From: Capsulimonas corticalis
GTDB lineage: Bacteria; Armatimonadota; Armatimonadia; Armatimonadales; Capsulimonadaceae
Direction: 5' to 3'
NCBI RefSeq assembly: GCF_003574315.2
Contig: NZ_AP025739.1
Coordinates: forward strand, 2,542,001-2,606,000
Length of the DNA: 64,000 bases
Positions 35,867-42,657 of the stretch are shown here, piece after piece; positions within the stretch are counted from its first letter, which is position 1; every line of letters starts with the position of its first letter. Under the pieces are notes generated by a model that did not search any database, was not told the origin of the DNA, and saw only the letters and a list, made by a program, of their open reading frames with translations. Both the position numbers and the translations under genes were made by a program.

Positions 35867-35899
35867 GGGAGGCTACGCCTTTATCTAACTGACATGTTA

Positions 35900-35938
35900 T
35901 TGACAGCGGTGTCAACACAATGATATAATTGTGTTGAC
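35900..35938 (+). promoter_or_regulatory. Promoter and operator of the nucleotidyltransferase/HTH pair
   Basis: TTGACA (35900-35905), 18 bases, TATAAT (35924-35929) with extended TGA. A perfect inverted repeat, GTCAACACAAT (35911-35921) and ATTGTGTTGAC (35928-35938) with a 6-base centre, covers the -10. This is the layout of a self-repressed toxin-antitoxin promoter. Confidence 0.82.
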
Positions 35939-35966
35939 GCCGCTTGGTGTGTTCATTGGACCATTT

Positions 35967-36419
35967 ATGACGCTGCCAGAATTTGATCGCCGAGGAATGC
36001 TTCCGCCGGGAATTTACTCCGTCAATTGGTTAGAATTTACGGAGCGGTTTGGGAATTCACCAAGGCGTAAACAATTGCTTGATGGTTTGCTCATTGCATT
36101 GCGTTTGCTGCAATCGGCGGGATGCGGATTGGTGTTTGTCGATGGAAGCTTTGTGACGGCCAAGCACACTCCTGGCGATTATGACGCCTGCTGGGGCGTT
36201 AAGGGCGTTGACCCTGATTTACTGAACCCTGTGTTCTTGAATTTCGACAACGGCCGCGCCGCGCAAAAAGAACGCTTTGCCGGAGAATTCTTCCCGGCGG
36301 AACTCCCCGAAGGTGAGAGTGGCCAGACGTTTCTAGATTTTTTTCAGACAAATAAAGATGACGGCTCCCGCAAGGGAATCGTGTGCTTAAATCTGGACAT
36401 TCTAGATCTCGATGAATGA
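35967..36419 (+). CDS. DUF6932-like nucleotidyltransferase-fold protein, probable toxin
   Basis: A 150-residue protein from ATG 35967; an in-frame GTG at 35931 lies inside the promoter/operator and cannot be the start of the mRNA-encoded protein. The key motif is GLVFVDGSFVTAKHTPGDYDACW: a GS followed by D-x-D, as in minimal nucleotidyltransferases of toxin-antitoxin modules. The opening segment LPPGIYSVNWLEFTERFG and the FAGEFFPAELPEGESGQTFLDFFQ tail fit DUF6932 proteins. It is followed 16 bases later by an XRE-type gene, and the pair shares a palindromic operator. Base composition is lower in GC than the surroundings, hinting at transfer. Confidence 0.75.
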   Translation: MTLPEFDRRGMLPPGIYSVNWLEFTERFGNSPRRKQLLDGLLIALRLLQSAGCGLVFVDGSFVTAKHTPGDYDACWGVKGVDPDLLNPVFLNFDNGRAAQKERFAGEFFPAELPEGESGQTFLDFFQTNKDDGSRKGIVCLNLDILDLDE

Positions 36420-36435
36420 TTGACGGAGTAAGAAA

Positions 36436-36873
36436 ATGATTCGTAATGAACGGCAGTATCGCATTACTAAGACACAAGCGGCGAATTTTGAACGGGCTCT
36501 GGCGAACATCATCGAATCAGAAGCTTTGCAAAAATCATCTCTCCATCCAGTGTTGCAAAAAGCTCAGCAAGATGCATTGCGAAGTCAACTGGAAGATCTG
36601 CGGGGGCAGCTTCAAGAATATGACGCATTGCAGTCAGGACAAAACGTATTCCATGTCTCAGGGACATTTGACGCCTTGCCGAGCGCGCTGATCAAAGCGC
36701 GTATCGCACAGGGATTAAGTCAGAAAGAGCTGGCCTTAAGGATGGGATTAAAAGAACAGCAAATACAGCGCTATGAATCGACTGGTTATGCCGCCGCCAG
36801 CTTTGAACGTCTGAGCATGGTCATTAAGGCGTTAGGTGTGTCGGTGACTGAGGATGTCCGGTTTATTTCCTGA
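36436..36873 (+). CDS. XRE-family HTH protein, probable antitoxin
   Basis: A 145-residue protein with an N-terminal helical/coiled-coil part (residues 1-75, FERALANIIESEALQ..., RSQLEDLRGQLQEYDALQ) and a C-terminal XRE helix-turn-helix (LIKARIAQGLSQKELALRMGLKEQQIQRYESTGY). GGAGTAAG stands before the ATG. HTH-at-the-C-terminus antitoxins of this type occur next to nucleotidyltransferase-like toxins and repress their own promoter. The palindrome at 35911-35938 is the likely binding site. Confidence 0.82.
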   Translation: MIRNERQYRITKTQAANFERALANIIESEALQKSSLHPVLQKAQQDALRSQLEDLRGQLQEYDALQSGQNVFHVSGTFDALPSALIKARIAQGLSQKELALRMGLKEQQIQRYESTGYAAASFERLSMVIKALGVSVTEDVRFIS

Positions 36874-36881
36874 ATGATGAT

Positions 36882-37631
36882 TTGCTTAACGCCCCTCTGA
36901 TAACCTTGAGTAACCCACTAACCGCCGAAGACGCGCTCGCCCATCTGACCGCCCATGCCGATCCACGACGCGCGATCAGCATGGGCCGCTACTTCAAGAC
37001 CGGCCCCGGCGAGTACGGCGCCGGCGACACCTTCCTGGGCCTATCCGTCCCGTCCGTTCGAGCCATCGCCAAACGATTTCACACGCTGAGTCTGAGCGAA
37101 ACGGAAGACCTGCTCCATGCTCCCGAGCACGAAGCCCGTCTGACGGCGCTGCTTATCCTCGTGCATCGCTATCAAAAAGGCGCCGCGCAAGAGCGCGCCG
37201 CGATCTTCCGCCTCTATCTTTCGAACACCCAATATATCAATAACTGGGACCTCATCGACGGGACTGCCGAATACATCGTCGGCGCCCATTTGTACGGCGG
37301 CGACAAGCAAATCCTGATCGATTTCGCCCACTCCTCCGACCTCTGGCAGCGCCGAATCGCCATGCTCTCCTGTTTTCACGACATCAAGCTGGGCGACGCC
37401 GCGTCCGCCTTCACGATCGTCAATATTCTGAAAAACGACTCCCATGACCTGATCCAAAAGGCCGTCGGCTGGATGCTCCGAGAGATCGGCAAACGCTGCT
37501 CCCGCGCCGAGCTTGTCGCCTGGCTGGCGCAAGATGACCACTACAAAACGATCCCACGCACCGCGCTGCGCTACGCCATCGAACATTTCAGTCCGGAGGA
37601 GCGACAGGCGTATTTAAAGGGAGGCGTCTAA
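36882..37631 (+). CDS. AlkD-like DNA alkylation repair protein
   Basis: A 249-residue all-helical HEAT-repeat protein of the AlkC/AlkD family: YFKTGPGEYGAGDTFLGLSVPSVRAIAKRF, INNWDLIDGTAEYIVG, SSDLWQRRIAMLS, HDLIQKAVGWMLREIGKR and ALRYAIEHFSPEERQAYL. AlkD removes alkylated purines (3mA/7mG) without base flipping; the conserved WD...D and WQRR residues of the active groove are present. The start is weakly defined: TTG 36882 is used, and TTG 36906 is possible. It lies 8 bases after the antitoxin gene, possibly coupled. Confidence 0.82.
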   Translation: MLNAPLITLSNPLTAEDALAHLTAHADPRRAISMGRYFKTGPGEYGAGDTFLGLSVPSVRAIAKRFHTLSLSETEDLLHAPEHEARLTALLILVHRYQKGAAQERAAIFRLYLSNTQYINNWDLIDGTAEYIVGAHLYGGDKQILIDFAHSSDLWQRRIAMLSCFHDIKLGDAASAFTIVNILKNDSHDLIQKAVGWMLREIGKRCSRAELVAWLAQDDHYKTIPRTALRYAIEHFSPEERQAYLKGGV

Positions 37632-37632
37632 A

Positions 37633-38220
37633 ATGCTCGCGATCGGCATGGCGAATGATCCATGTCCGCGTCTCTGGACGCGGGCAAATTACTACAAAGC
37701 CTCGGAAACAGGGGTATTCGCCCCTGAGGAGCGTTTGGAATTAATCGAAGGGATAATTTTCGTTAAAACGCCTCAAAGCTCCCCGCATTCCACCTCTGTT
37801 CGCGCGACGACGGAAGCCCTTGCGGACGCTTTTGGCGATGGCTATGAAGTTCGTGCGCAGCTTCCTTTGGCGCTCAGTGACCGTTCGGAGCCGGAACCTG
37901 ATGTGCTGGTTGCTCCAGGATCGTGGCGAACCTACGAAGATCATCACCCCGGCGCTTCTGAAACTCTGCTCGTCGTGGAAGTTTCCGACAGCACTCTCCA
38001 TTACGATCGCACACGCAAAGCATCCCTCTACGCCGCCGCCGGAATTGGTGAATACTGGATCGTCAATCTTGTGGAGCGAACGTTGGAAGTTCGCCGCGCG
38101 CCTGAGCCTGGATTAGGATATCGTGAGGTAATAATCTTAAGCGATGGCGATGTGTGTACACCGCTCTCGGCGCCGAACGCGTCGATTTTGGTGAGGGATT
38201 TACTGCCCACCTCGGTATAG
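37633..38220 (+). CDS. Uma2-family (DUF820) putative endonuclease
   Basis: A 195-residue protein of the Uma2 family, related to the PD-(D/E)XK nuclease fold: ERLELIEGIIFVKTPQSSPHSTS, EPEPDVLVAPG, LLVVEVSDSTLHYDRTRKASLYAAAGIGEYWIVN. The Glu, Pro-Asp and Glu-Val-Ser-Asp positions match the expected metal-binding E/PD/ExS-D set. Large families of such genes exist in cyanobacteria and Armatimonadota; the biological role is unproven. It starts one base after the previous stop. MANDPCPRLW (37648) is an alternative start. Confidence 0.87.
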   Translation: MLAIGMANDPCPRLWTRANYYKASETGVFAPEERLELIEGIIFVKTPQSSPHSTSVRATTEALADAFGDGYEVRAQLPLALSDRSEPEPDVLVAPGSWRTYEDHHPGASETLLVVEVSDSTLHYDRTRKASLYAAAGIGEYWIVNLVERTLEVRRAPEPGLGYREVIILSDGDVCTPLSAPNASILVRDLLPTSV

Positions 38221-38258
38221 ACGGCGGTGCGGCCACCGATTCCGGGTAAGACGTTCCT

Positions 38259-38780
38259 ATGCTGAACTCTTTTCTCAAGAAACCCCTGTTTTCGCTGTGC
38301 GCCGTCGCCGCCGTTCTGTTATCGCCTCACACGCTGAAGGCCGCCGCGCCTTCGGCTGACCGCGTCGCCACGGAGACGGCGATCAAGGTCATTTACGATG
38401 ACATTAACGCCGATTTCAATCGGCGCGACCTCTCGCACATGATGGCGTACTTCACCCCCGATTACACCGAGATCGACGAGAAGGGCACCCGGCATACCAA
38501 AGAACAGGCCCGGGAAGGCTACCAAAAGCAGCTCGGCCAAATCACGACCATCCAAAGCCATTACACCATCCAAAGCGTGACGCCGACGCCCGCCGGGACA
38601 CTGGTGGAGATGCATCTGCACTCGGACGGAACCGGCCAGAAGCGGATCCTATTCGCCAAGCTCCACGGTTCCTTCACGAGCGATCTCCAGGTCCGCGACC
38701 TGTGGGTAAATACCCCAGACGGCTGGCGAATCCAGCACCGTCAGACGCTTCAGAACGACCTCAAGGTGCATCCGCGCTAG
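38259..38780 (+). CDS. Secreted SnoaL/DUF4440-like NTF2-fold protein
   Basis: A 173-residue protein with a signal peptide (LFSLCAVAAVLLSPHTLKAAAP) and one NTF2-like domain: ETAIKVIYDDINADFNRRDLSHMMAYFTPDYTEIDEKG, then KEQAREGYQKQLGQITTIQSHYTIQSVTP and VRDLWVNTPDGWRIQHRQTLQNDL, the closing W-R motif of DUF4440. No catalytic set is clear; periplasmic ligand binding is the safest description. It is isolated, ahead of the convergent DUF2314 gene. Confidence 0.8.
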   Translation: MLNSFLKKPLFSLCAVAAVLLSPHTLKAAAPSADRVATETAIKVIYDDINADFNRRDLSHMMAYFTPDYTEIDEKGTRHTKEQAREGYQKQLGQITTIQSHYTIQSVTPTPAGTLVEMHLHSDGTGQKRILFAKLHGSFTSDLQVRDLWVNTPDGWRIQHRQTLQNDLKVHPR

Positions 38781-38791
38781 ATGCTTCTCTC

Positions 38792-40123
38792 TTAAAGTTC
38801 CCCGCCGCGCAGGGCGTGGGTGGTGTATTCGCCTTCGCGGGCGCCGTCGAGAGTGGTGATCAGCCAGTCGAAGACTTGGGCTTCGGAGATCTGAACGGGC
38901 TGGCCGACGCGCAAATGCAGGCAGTATTGGGGATCGTTGACGAGCGTTCCTGAGATCTGGTCGCCGCGCCATGTCTTGACCGCGATCCACATGAACTCTT
39001 CACCCTCGGCCCCGCGTCTCGGAAAACCGTGCTTCATGTAAAGCGTGGTCCCCGGAGGAAGAGCGTTTTGGAAGCGCTGCTTGACCGCCGACAGTTCGGC
39101 GACCGCCCGAAGGTGCGCCGTTTCCATGGTTTCCGAGCCGCCTTCAATCAGCTGGACTTCGTCGCTGGAGCCGAACAGATCTTCCAGCAGCGTATACAGC
39201 CAGCTGGATGTCTTTGTATTCCCCGGCGCGGGTGGCCCGATAGTGAGCATCATCTCGCTGCCCCGCCAGCTTCGCTCCTTTGTCAGACGCACTGTCGACC
39301 ATCCGCGAACGCCTTCGCCGGGCCGATCTTCTTCCCCGTCTTCCTTGCCGTAGGCGCGGACGACATCCTCCGCGCCGACACGGATTTCCGGACCGACTTT
39401 CAGCAGCTTGAGCGGCTCTTTCCGGCCGTCGGTTTCGCGCGCCGTGATGCTGATTAGCCGGCTCGCAACGCCGTTCATCGCATTCATGAGCACGGACGCG
39501 CATCCCGGCGGCACGTTCTTGATCTGGAGATTCGGCAGGCCAAACTTCTCCATTCCCTTGGTCGTCATCCACCCTTCGCCGCGCTCGTTCGCGGAGAAGG
39601 GGATCACAATCTGCTGGGTCAGCGCAAATCTCCCATCGCCGGGGATCGATTCTTCCAAGAGAGTTGTGGGAAGGATTTGGCTCGTCTGGGCGTCGTACAC
39701 GACGCCGTTCAGGCCGTGCGCCATTCCCAATGCGGCGGCGTGGGTGGAGTGCAGGCCGAACCACGGATGCCGGACGGCGTCGCTACCCGCCAGCATCACC
39801 AGATGCGTCGCCGCCGCAGTCCGCCGCTCCTCCAGCTCTCCCATGCCCATCGCCCGCAGCATGTCCATCGGCGGCATTGGCGTATCCCGCACGGGGCGAA
39901 CCTCGACCCGCAGCATCGGACTTTGCAGATACTCCAGCGCAGCGCCCCGCATTGGCAGCTCCATCCACCGTTCGATCCAGGCCCCAGCCATCGCGCGAAG
40001 CGCCGCATCGCTCGGCGGCTCGCCGGCGCTACGGAAATAGACGCCAAATCCCACCGTCAGAATGTCCGGGAGCTTAATCTCCACCGGGACATTTGAGAGC
40101 CTGCCAAAAAACGGAAATCGCAT
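38792..40123 (-). CDS. DUF2314 C-terminal domain protein with a large unknown N-terminal region
   Basis: The ATG at 40123 is used because CCGGAGGA lies 7 bases upstream and an extended -10 lies at 40142-40150; length 443. Residues 1-320 contain no domain I recognise (GGMRFPFFGRLSNVPVEIKLPDILT at the start). Residues about 355-440 match DUF2314: KHGFPRRGAEGEEFMWIAVKTW, GTLVNDPQYCLHLRVGQPV and ISEAQVFDWLI. DUF2314 occurs alone or in proteins of REP/immunity style, but with no settled function. No signal peptide. Confidence 0.7.
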   Translation of the reverse strand: MRFPFFGRLSNVPVEIKLPDILTVGFGVYFRSAGEPPSDAALRAMAGAWIERWMELPMRGAALEYLQSPMLRVEVRPVRDTPMPPMDMLRAMGMGELEERRTAAATHLVMLAGSDAVRHPWFGLHSTHAAALGMAHGLNGVVYDAQTSQILPTTLLEESIPGDGRFALTQQIVIPFSANERGEGWMTTKGMEKFGLPNLQIKNVPPGCASVLMNAMNGVASRLISITARETDGRKEPLKLLKVGPEIRVGAEDVVRAYGKEDGEEDRPGEGVRGWSTVRLTKERSWRGSEMMLTIGPPAPGNTKTSSWLYTLLEDLFGSSDEVQLIEGGSETMETAHLRAVAELSAVKQRFQNALPPGTTLYMKHGFPRRGAEGEEFMWIAVKTWRGDQISGTLVNDPQYCLHLRVGQPVQISEAQVFDWLITTLDGAREGEYTTHALRGGEL

Positions 40124-40141
40124 GCCGCCGTCCTCCGGGCC

Positions 40142-40150
40142 TATTATATC
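40142..40150 (-). promoter_or_regulatory. Extended -10 of the DUF2314 gene
   Basis: Minus strand TGATATAAT. The predicted mRNA start is about 12 bases before the ATG at 40123, leaving just enough room for the GGAGGA ribosome site. Confidence 0.5.
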
Positions 40151-40297
40151 ATGAGTTTTGCTGGCGGGATCCACGTCAAAAGATTGCTCGCAACCCATTT
40201 GCTGGAATTCGCGTTTCATGAGATAGAAGGCTGTGAGGGTCATATCCTTCGATGGAGATCAGCACAATGATATGCTCGCTGTGTGGGGAGATCGAGA

Positions 40298-41107
40298 ATG
40301 CTTGATGAGCTTGGAAATGTCGAAAATCTGCGCGGCCGCGTGCTTGGGCCTGATGGGAAACCGTCTTCAAACGCTCATATCCTGTTGTACATGATGTTTT
40401 CCGAGGAGATCGATATCGACTTGTGGCCGCAGATGTCTTTCTTGGGAACAGACGCCGACGGCGGTTTTTCCGTCGAGATGCCTCCCGGAGTTCTGAGTGT
40501 GCGGCTCAGAGCTCGCGATGGGCATTTCGTGACGCGCGAAGCCCTGGCGCTTACGATGCCCGCCAACGATGTCACTTTACAGCTTGATGAGAATGCGGCC
40601 GTGTCGCTGACCGGGATTGTGCGGAATGAAGAAGGGCAGGCAATCGCTGGCTCTCTTATTGTGTGGTATCTGTATGAAGTTCACAGCGGCTTTGGCTACC
40701 CAGCAAGAACGCAAGACGACGGAAGATTTCTGATAGGGGATCTCTGGCCCGACTTATCCTACGGCGTTGAAATTCATGCGGAGGGATACGAACTTACGAG
40801 ACGCTACGACCTTACGGCGCCGCCGCCGGGAGAGACGTGTGATCTGGGCGCGATTTCTCCACAAAAAGCACTCTACCATGTGGCTGGACAACTCCTGGAT
40901 GAATGGGGGGCGCCGGTCGCGGGCGTTCTTGTCACCGCCGAAGGCCCGCAAACGCATCTTCGACAGCAAGTCAGCGACGCCGATGGCCGGTTTCATATTA
41001 CCGGCGTGGGGTCGGGGAGCGTGGACATCAATGTTCTTCACGGCGAACGAAGCGCGTGGATGCGCTTGCAGGCAGGAGATCCGGACGTGAAAGTGATCGT
41101 GAAATGA
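40298..41107 (+). CDS. Carboxypeptidase-regulatory-like (CarboxypepD_reg) repeat protein
   Basis: From ATG 40298, with GGGGAG upstream, a 269-residue protein made of three similar beta-sandwich units: NLRGRVLGPDGKPSSNAHILLY...DGGFSVEMPPG, SLTGIVRNEEGQAIAGSLIVWY...DDGRFLIGDLWPD, and HVAGQLLDEWGAPVAGVLVTAEGP...ADGRFHITGVGSG. Each has the G-x-V...G...I-A-G and D-G-F/R-F pattern of the carboxypeptidase regulatory domain. No signal peptide is visible, which is unusual since most such proteins are extracellular. It is probably a structural or binding protein. Confidence 0.72.
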   Translation: MLDELGNVENLRGRVLGPDGKPSSNAHILLYMMFSEEIDIDLWPQMSFLGTDADGGFSVEMPPGVLSVRLRARDGHFVTREALALTMPANDVTLQLDENAAVSLTGIVRNEEGQAIAGSLIVWYLYEVHSGFGYPARTQDDGRFLIGDLWPDLSYGVEIHAEGYELTRRYDLTAPPPGETCDLGAISPQKALYHVAGQLLDEWGAPVAGVLVTAEGPQTHLRQQVSDADGRFHITGVGSGSVDINVLHGERSAWMRLQAGDPDVKVIVK

Positions 41108-41126
41108 CGGCGCATTTGCCATTGCT

Positions 41127-41280
41127 TTATCTGAAATATCCGACAATCATCACAAACCCCTGCGTCGCCATCAAAGTTGTTAGTCGGTAGAAGAACAACT
41201 TCTCTAGCGGCAGCAGGCCCGTGTAGATCCCGGGCACGCCGTTGGGACCGACGCCCCACAGTATCCACGAAATCTGTGCA
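41127..41280 (-). pseudogene. Decayed fragment of a lycopene cyclase (CrtYd-like) gene
   Basis: Read on the minus strand this stretch encodes VPGIYTGLLPLEKLFFYRLTTLMATQGFVMIVGYFR and a stop, closely like VLGIYAGPLPLEEFLFYGVT...MAAQGFVMIVGYLR in the intact gene at 41921-42250. The DNA is also alignable (CATCACAAACCCCTGCG in both). The frame has a stop about 30 bases above the homology and no start codon, and the upstream two-thirds is missing. It is a truncated duplicate left beside the functional cyclase; the gene at 41361 lies between the two copies. Confidence 0.82.
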
Positions 41281-41360
41281 TCCGTTTGATGAATTTTGCG
41301 TTATAGTCTGCATGACATGGGCAATCTCGTCTTTAGGGAGTGTTTAAAGGAGCAACAAAA

Positions 41361-41903
41361 ATGTCGAGAAAAGCGGTGGGCGGCGTTATTTTCGCGGTCA
41401 TCGTTGTTGGGGCCATCTATTTATTTGCCGACAGAAAGCCTGCTTGCGCCGCCCCCACTCAGGAAACGTTAGAGCTTGCAAAGTCGAGTCAAGAAGAAGG
41501 GATAATGACGTCGGACGATTATCTCAAACTGATGGATATCCGCGATAAGATCGACTCCATCGGCGTCATTTCCAATCGGGATCTTGCTTGGGCGATCAAT
41601 CTCATGAAAACGCCTCTCGTTGATGGCGGTCAGGAGGCTGCGCTTTTGCATATGGAAGTGCTGAGCAGGCTGAGACGAATCAAGACTTTCGCGCCCAATC
41701 AAAAGGACAAAATCTACAATGCCGCCCTTCAAATTCTTCCAAGCCGCTGGACATCAGGCTTAGACGAAATTGAGTTTGCAAAAACTATGAAACAGCTTGG
41801 AGCCAAGCGAGCAATCCCGTATCTCATCCCATTTTTAAGCGATTCGCGTAAGCTCGTGAAGGAAAATGCCCAGAAGGCGCTTGCTTCACTGGAACACGGT
41901 TAA
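41361..41903 (+). CDS. Membrane-anchored HEAT-like protein of unknown function
   Basis: From ATG 41361, which has AAGGAG 8 bases upstream, a 180-residue protein with an N-terminal anchor or signal helix (AVGGVIFAVIVVGAIYLFA) and a helical soluble part. Its end (AIPYLIPFLSDSRKLVKENAQKALASLE) is one HEAT repeat; the middle (DYLKLMDIRDKIDSIGVISNRDLAWAINLM) is helical. I do not recognise a family. It sits between the cyclase fragment and the intact cyclase and is lower in GC than the neighbours, so it may have come in with the rearrangement. Confidence 0.68.
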   Translation: MSRKAVGGVIFAVIVVGAIYLFADRKPACAAPTQETLELAKSSQEEGIMTSDDYLKLMDIRDKIDSIGVISNRDLAWAINLMKTPLVDGGQEAALLHMEVLSRLRRIKTFAPNQKDKIYNAALQILPSRWTSGLDEIEFAKTMKQLGAKRAIPYLIPFLSDSRKLVKENAQKALASLEHG

Positions 41904-41920
41904 GGCGTGAGCCGGCGCCT

Positions 41921-42250
41921 TCATGCGCCGCGTCTTCGCTCTCTCAGATATCCCACGATCATCACAAACCCCTGCGCCGCCATCACGTTGGTCACGCCGT
42001 AAAAGAGAAACTCCTCCAGCGGTAGCGGACCTGCGTAGATTCCCAGCACGCGTTTAGGGTCGACGCTCCAGATGCCGTGGCCGAGGGCGAGGGCGTCGCA
42101 GGCGCCGAGGTAGAGAGTGGCGAGGGTGGAGACGGCGATTAAGAGGCGTCGGCGTTTCCAGAGCTCGCGGCCGGCGACGAGCCACTGGATGATGATGACG
42201 GGGAGCGCCCAGAGGAGTTCGTACATGAGGTAGGCGTGCGGGGTGTGCAT
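41921..42250 (-). CDS. Lycopene cyclase subunit, CrtYd-type
   Basis: A 109-residue integral membrane protein with three transmembrane helices and the conserved PLEEFLFYGVTNVMAAQG, the acidic motif of heterodimeric lycopene beta-cyclases. Its ATG follows the stop of the partner gene without a gap (TAA then ATG), so the two are translationally coupled. In actinobacteria CrtYc and CrtYd together convert lycopene ends into beta-rings; the same proteins occur fused in archaea and fungi. Here they diverge from crtI/crtB. The degraded copy at 41127-41280 is homologous to this gene. Confidence 0.83.
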   Translation of the reverse strand: MHTPHAYLMYELLWALPVIIIQWLVAGRELWKRRRLLIAVSTLATLYLGACDALALGHGIWSVDPKRVLGIYAGPLPLEEFLFYGVTNVMAAQGFVMIVGYLRERRRGA

Positions 42251-42577
42251 TTAGAGGTCATCGCCTCCGGAGAGGCGTCGGTTTTGGGCGAGCCAAATGG
42301 TGAGCAGGCAGATGAGGATGCTTTGCAGCCCATAGAAGGCGTATTCCTCCCAGGGGAGGAAGCCGAGGAAATGGCTGCGCGGGGCGAAGACAGAGTCGAA
42401 GGTCCAGAGGCCGATGCGGGCGGCGTGGTTGTCCCAGGGGGCGGTGTAGAGGAAGGCGAGGGCGCAGACAATCGCGCCGGCGAGGGCGTGGCGGCGCCGG
42501 AACTTGCGCCGCAGCGCGGCGGCGAGCAGAAGAATGGGGACGACGAGGAAGATCAGCAGGAACCCGGCGTACGTCAT
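42251..42577 (-). CDS. Lycopene cyclase subunit, CrtYc-type
   Basis: A 108-residue membrane protein with three helices and the family motif FLPWEEYAFYGLQS, equivalent to PWEE/PLEE in other lycopene cyclase domains, plus YTAPWDNHAA. It is the first gene of the cyclase pair. A TATAAT sits on its strand only five bases before the ATG (42583-42588), so its mRNA may be nearly leaderless, and the palindrome GCTATTATAGC (42580-42590) covers that -10 between the divergent crt genes. Confidence 0.83.
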   Translation of the reverse strand: MTYAGFLLIFLVVPILLLAAALRRKFRRRHALAGAIVCALAFLYTAPWDNHAARIGLWTFDSVFAPRSHFLGFLPWEEYAFYGLQSILICLLTIWLAQNRRLSGGDDL

Positions 42578-42579
42578 AT

Positions 42580-42590
42580 GCTATTATAGC
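42580..42590. promoter_or_regulatory. Palindrome GCTATTATAGC in the divergent crt promoter region
   Basis: An 11-base perfect palindrome in the 80-base gap between the cyclase genes and crtI. It contains a -10-like TATAAT for the minus strand and an extended TGCTATTAT for the plus strand, so one site could control both directions. Confidence 0.5.
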
Positions 42591-42657
42591 TTAGGACGGG
42601 CTCCGTTATCGCGCGTAATGCGTGAGGAGATCGCCTTAGAAAGTATCTTCGTTTTCC

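Noticed and set aside
35931-35966. GTG at 35931 as start of the nucleotidyltransferase-like gene
   Set aside because: It lies within the operator and at or before the predicted transcription start; the ATG at 35967 is used.
41038-41313. 92-codon minus-strand frame around the cyclase fragment
   Set aside because: Its frame does not carry the homology to CrtYd; the homology is in a different frame.
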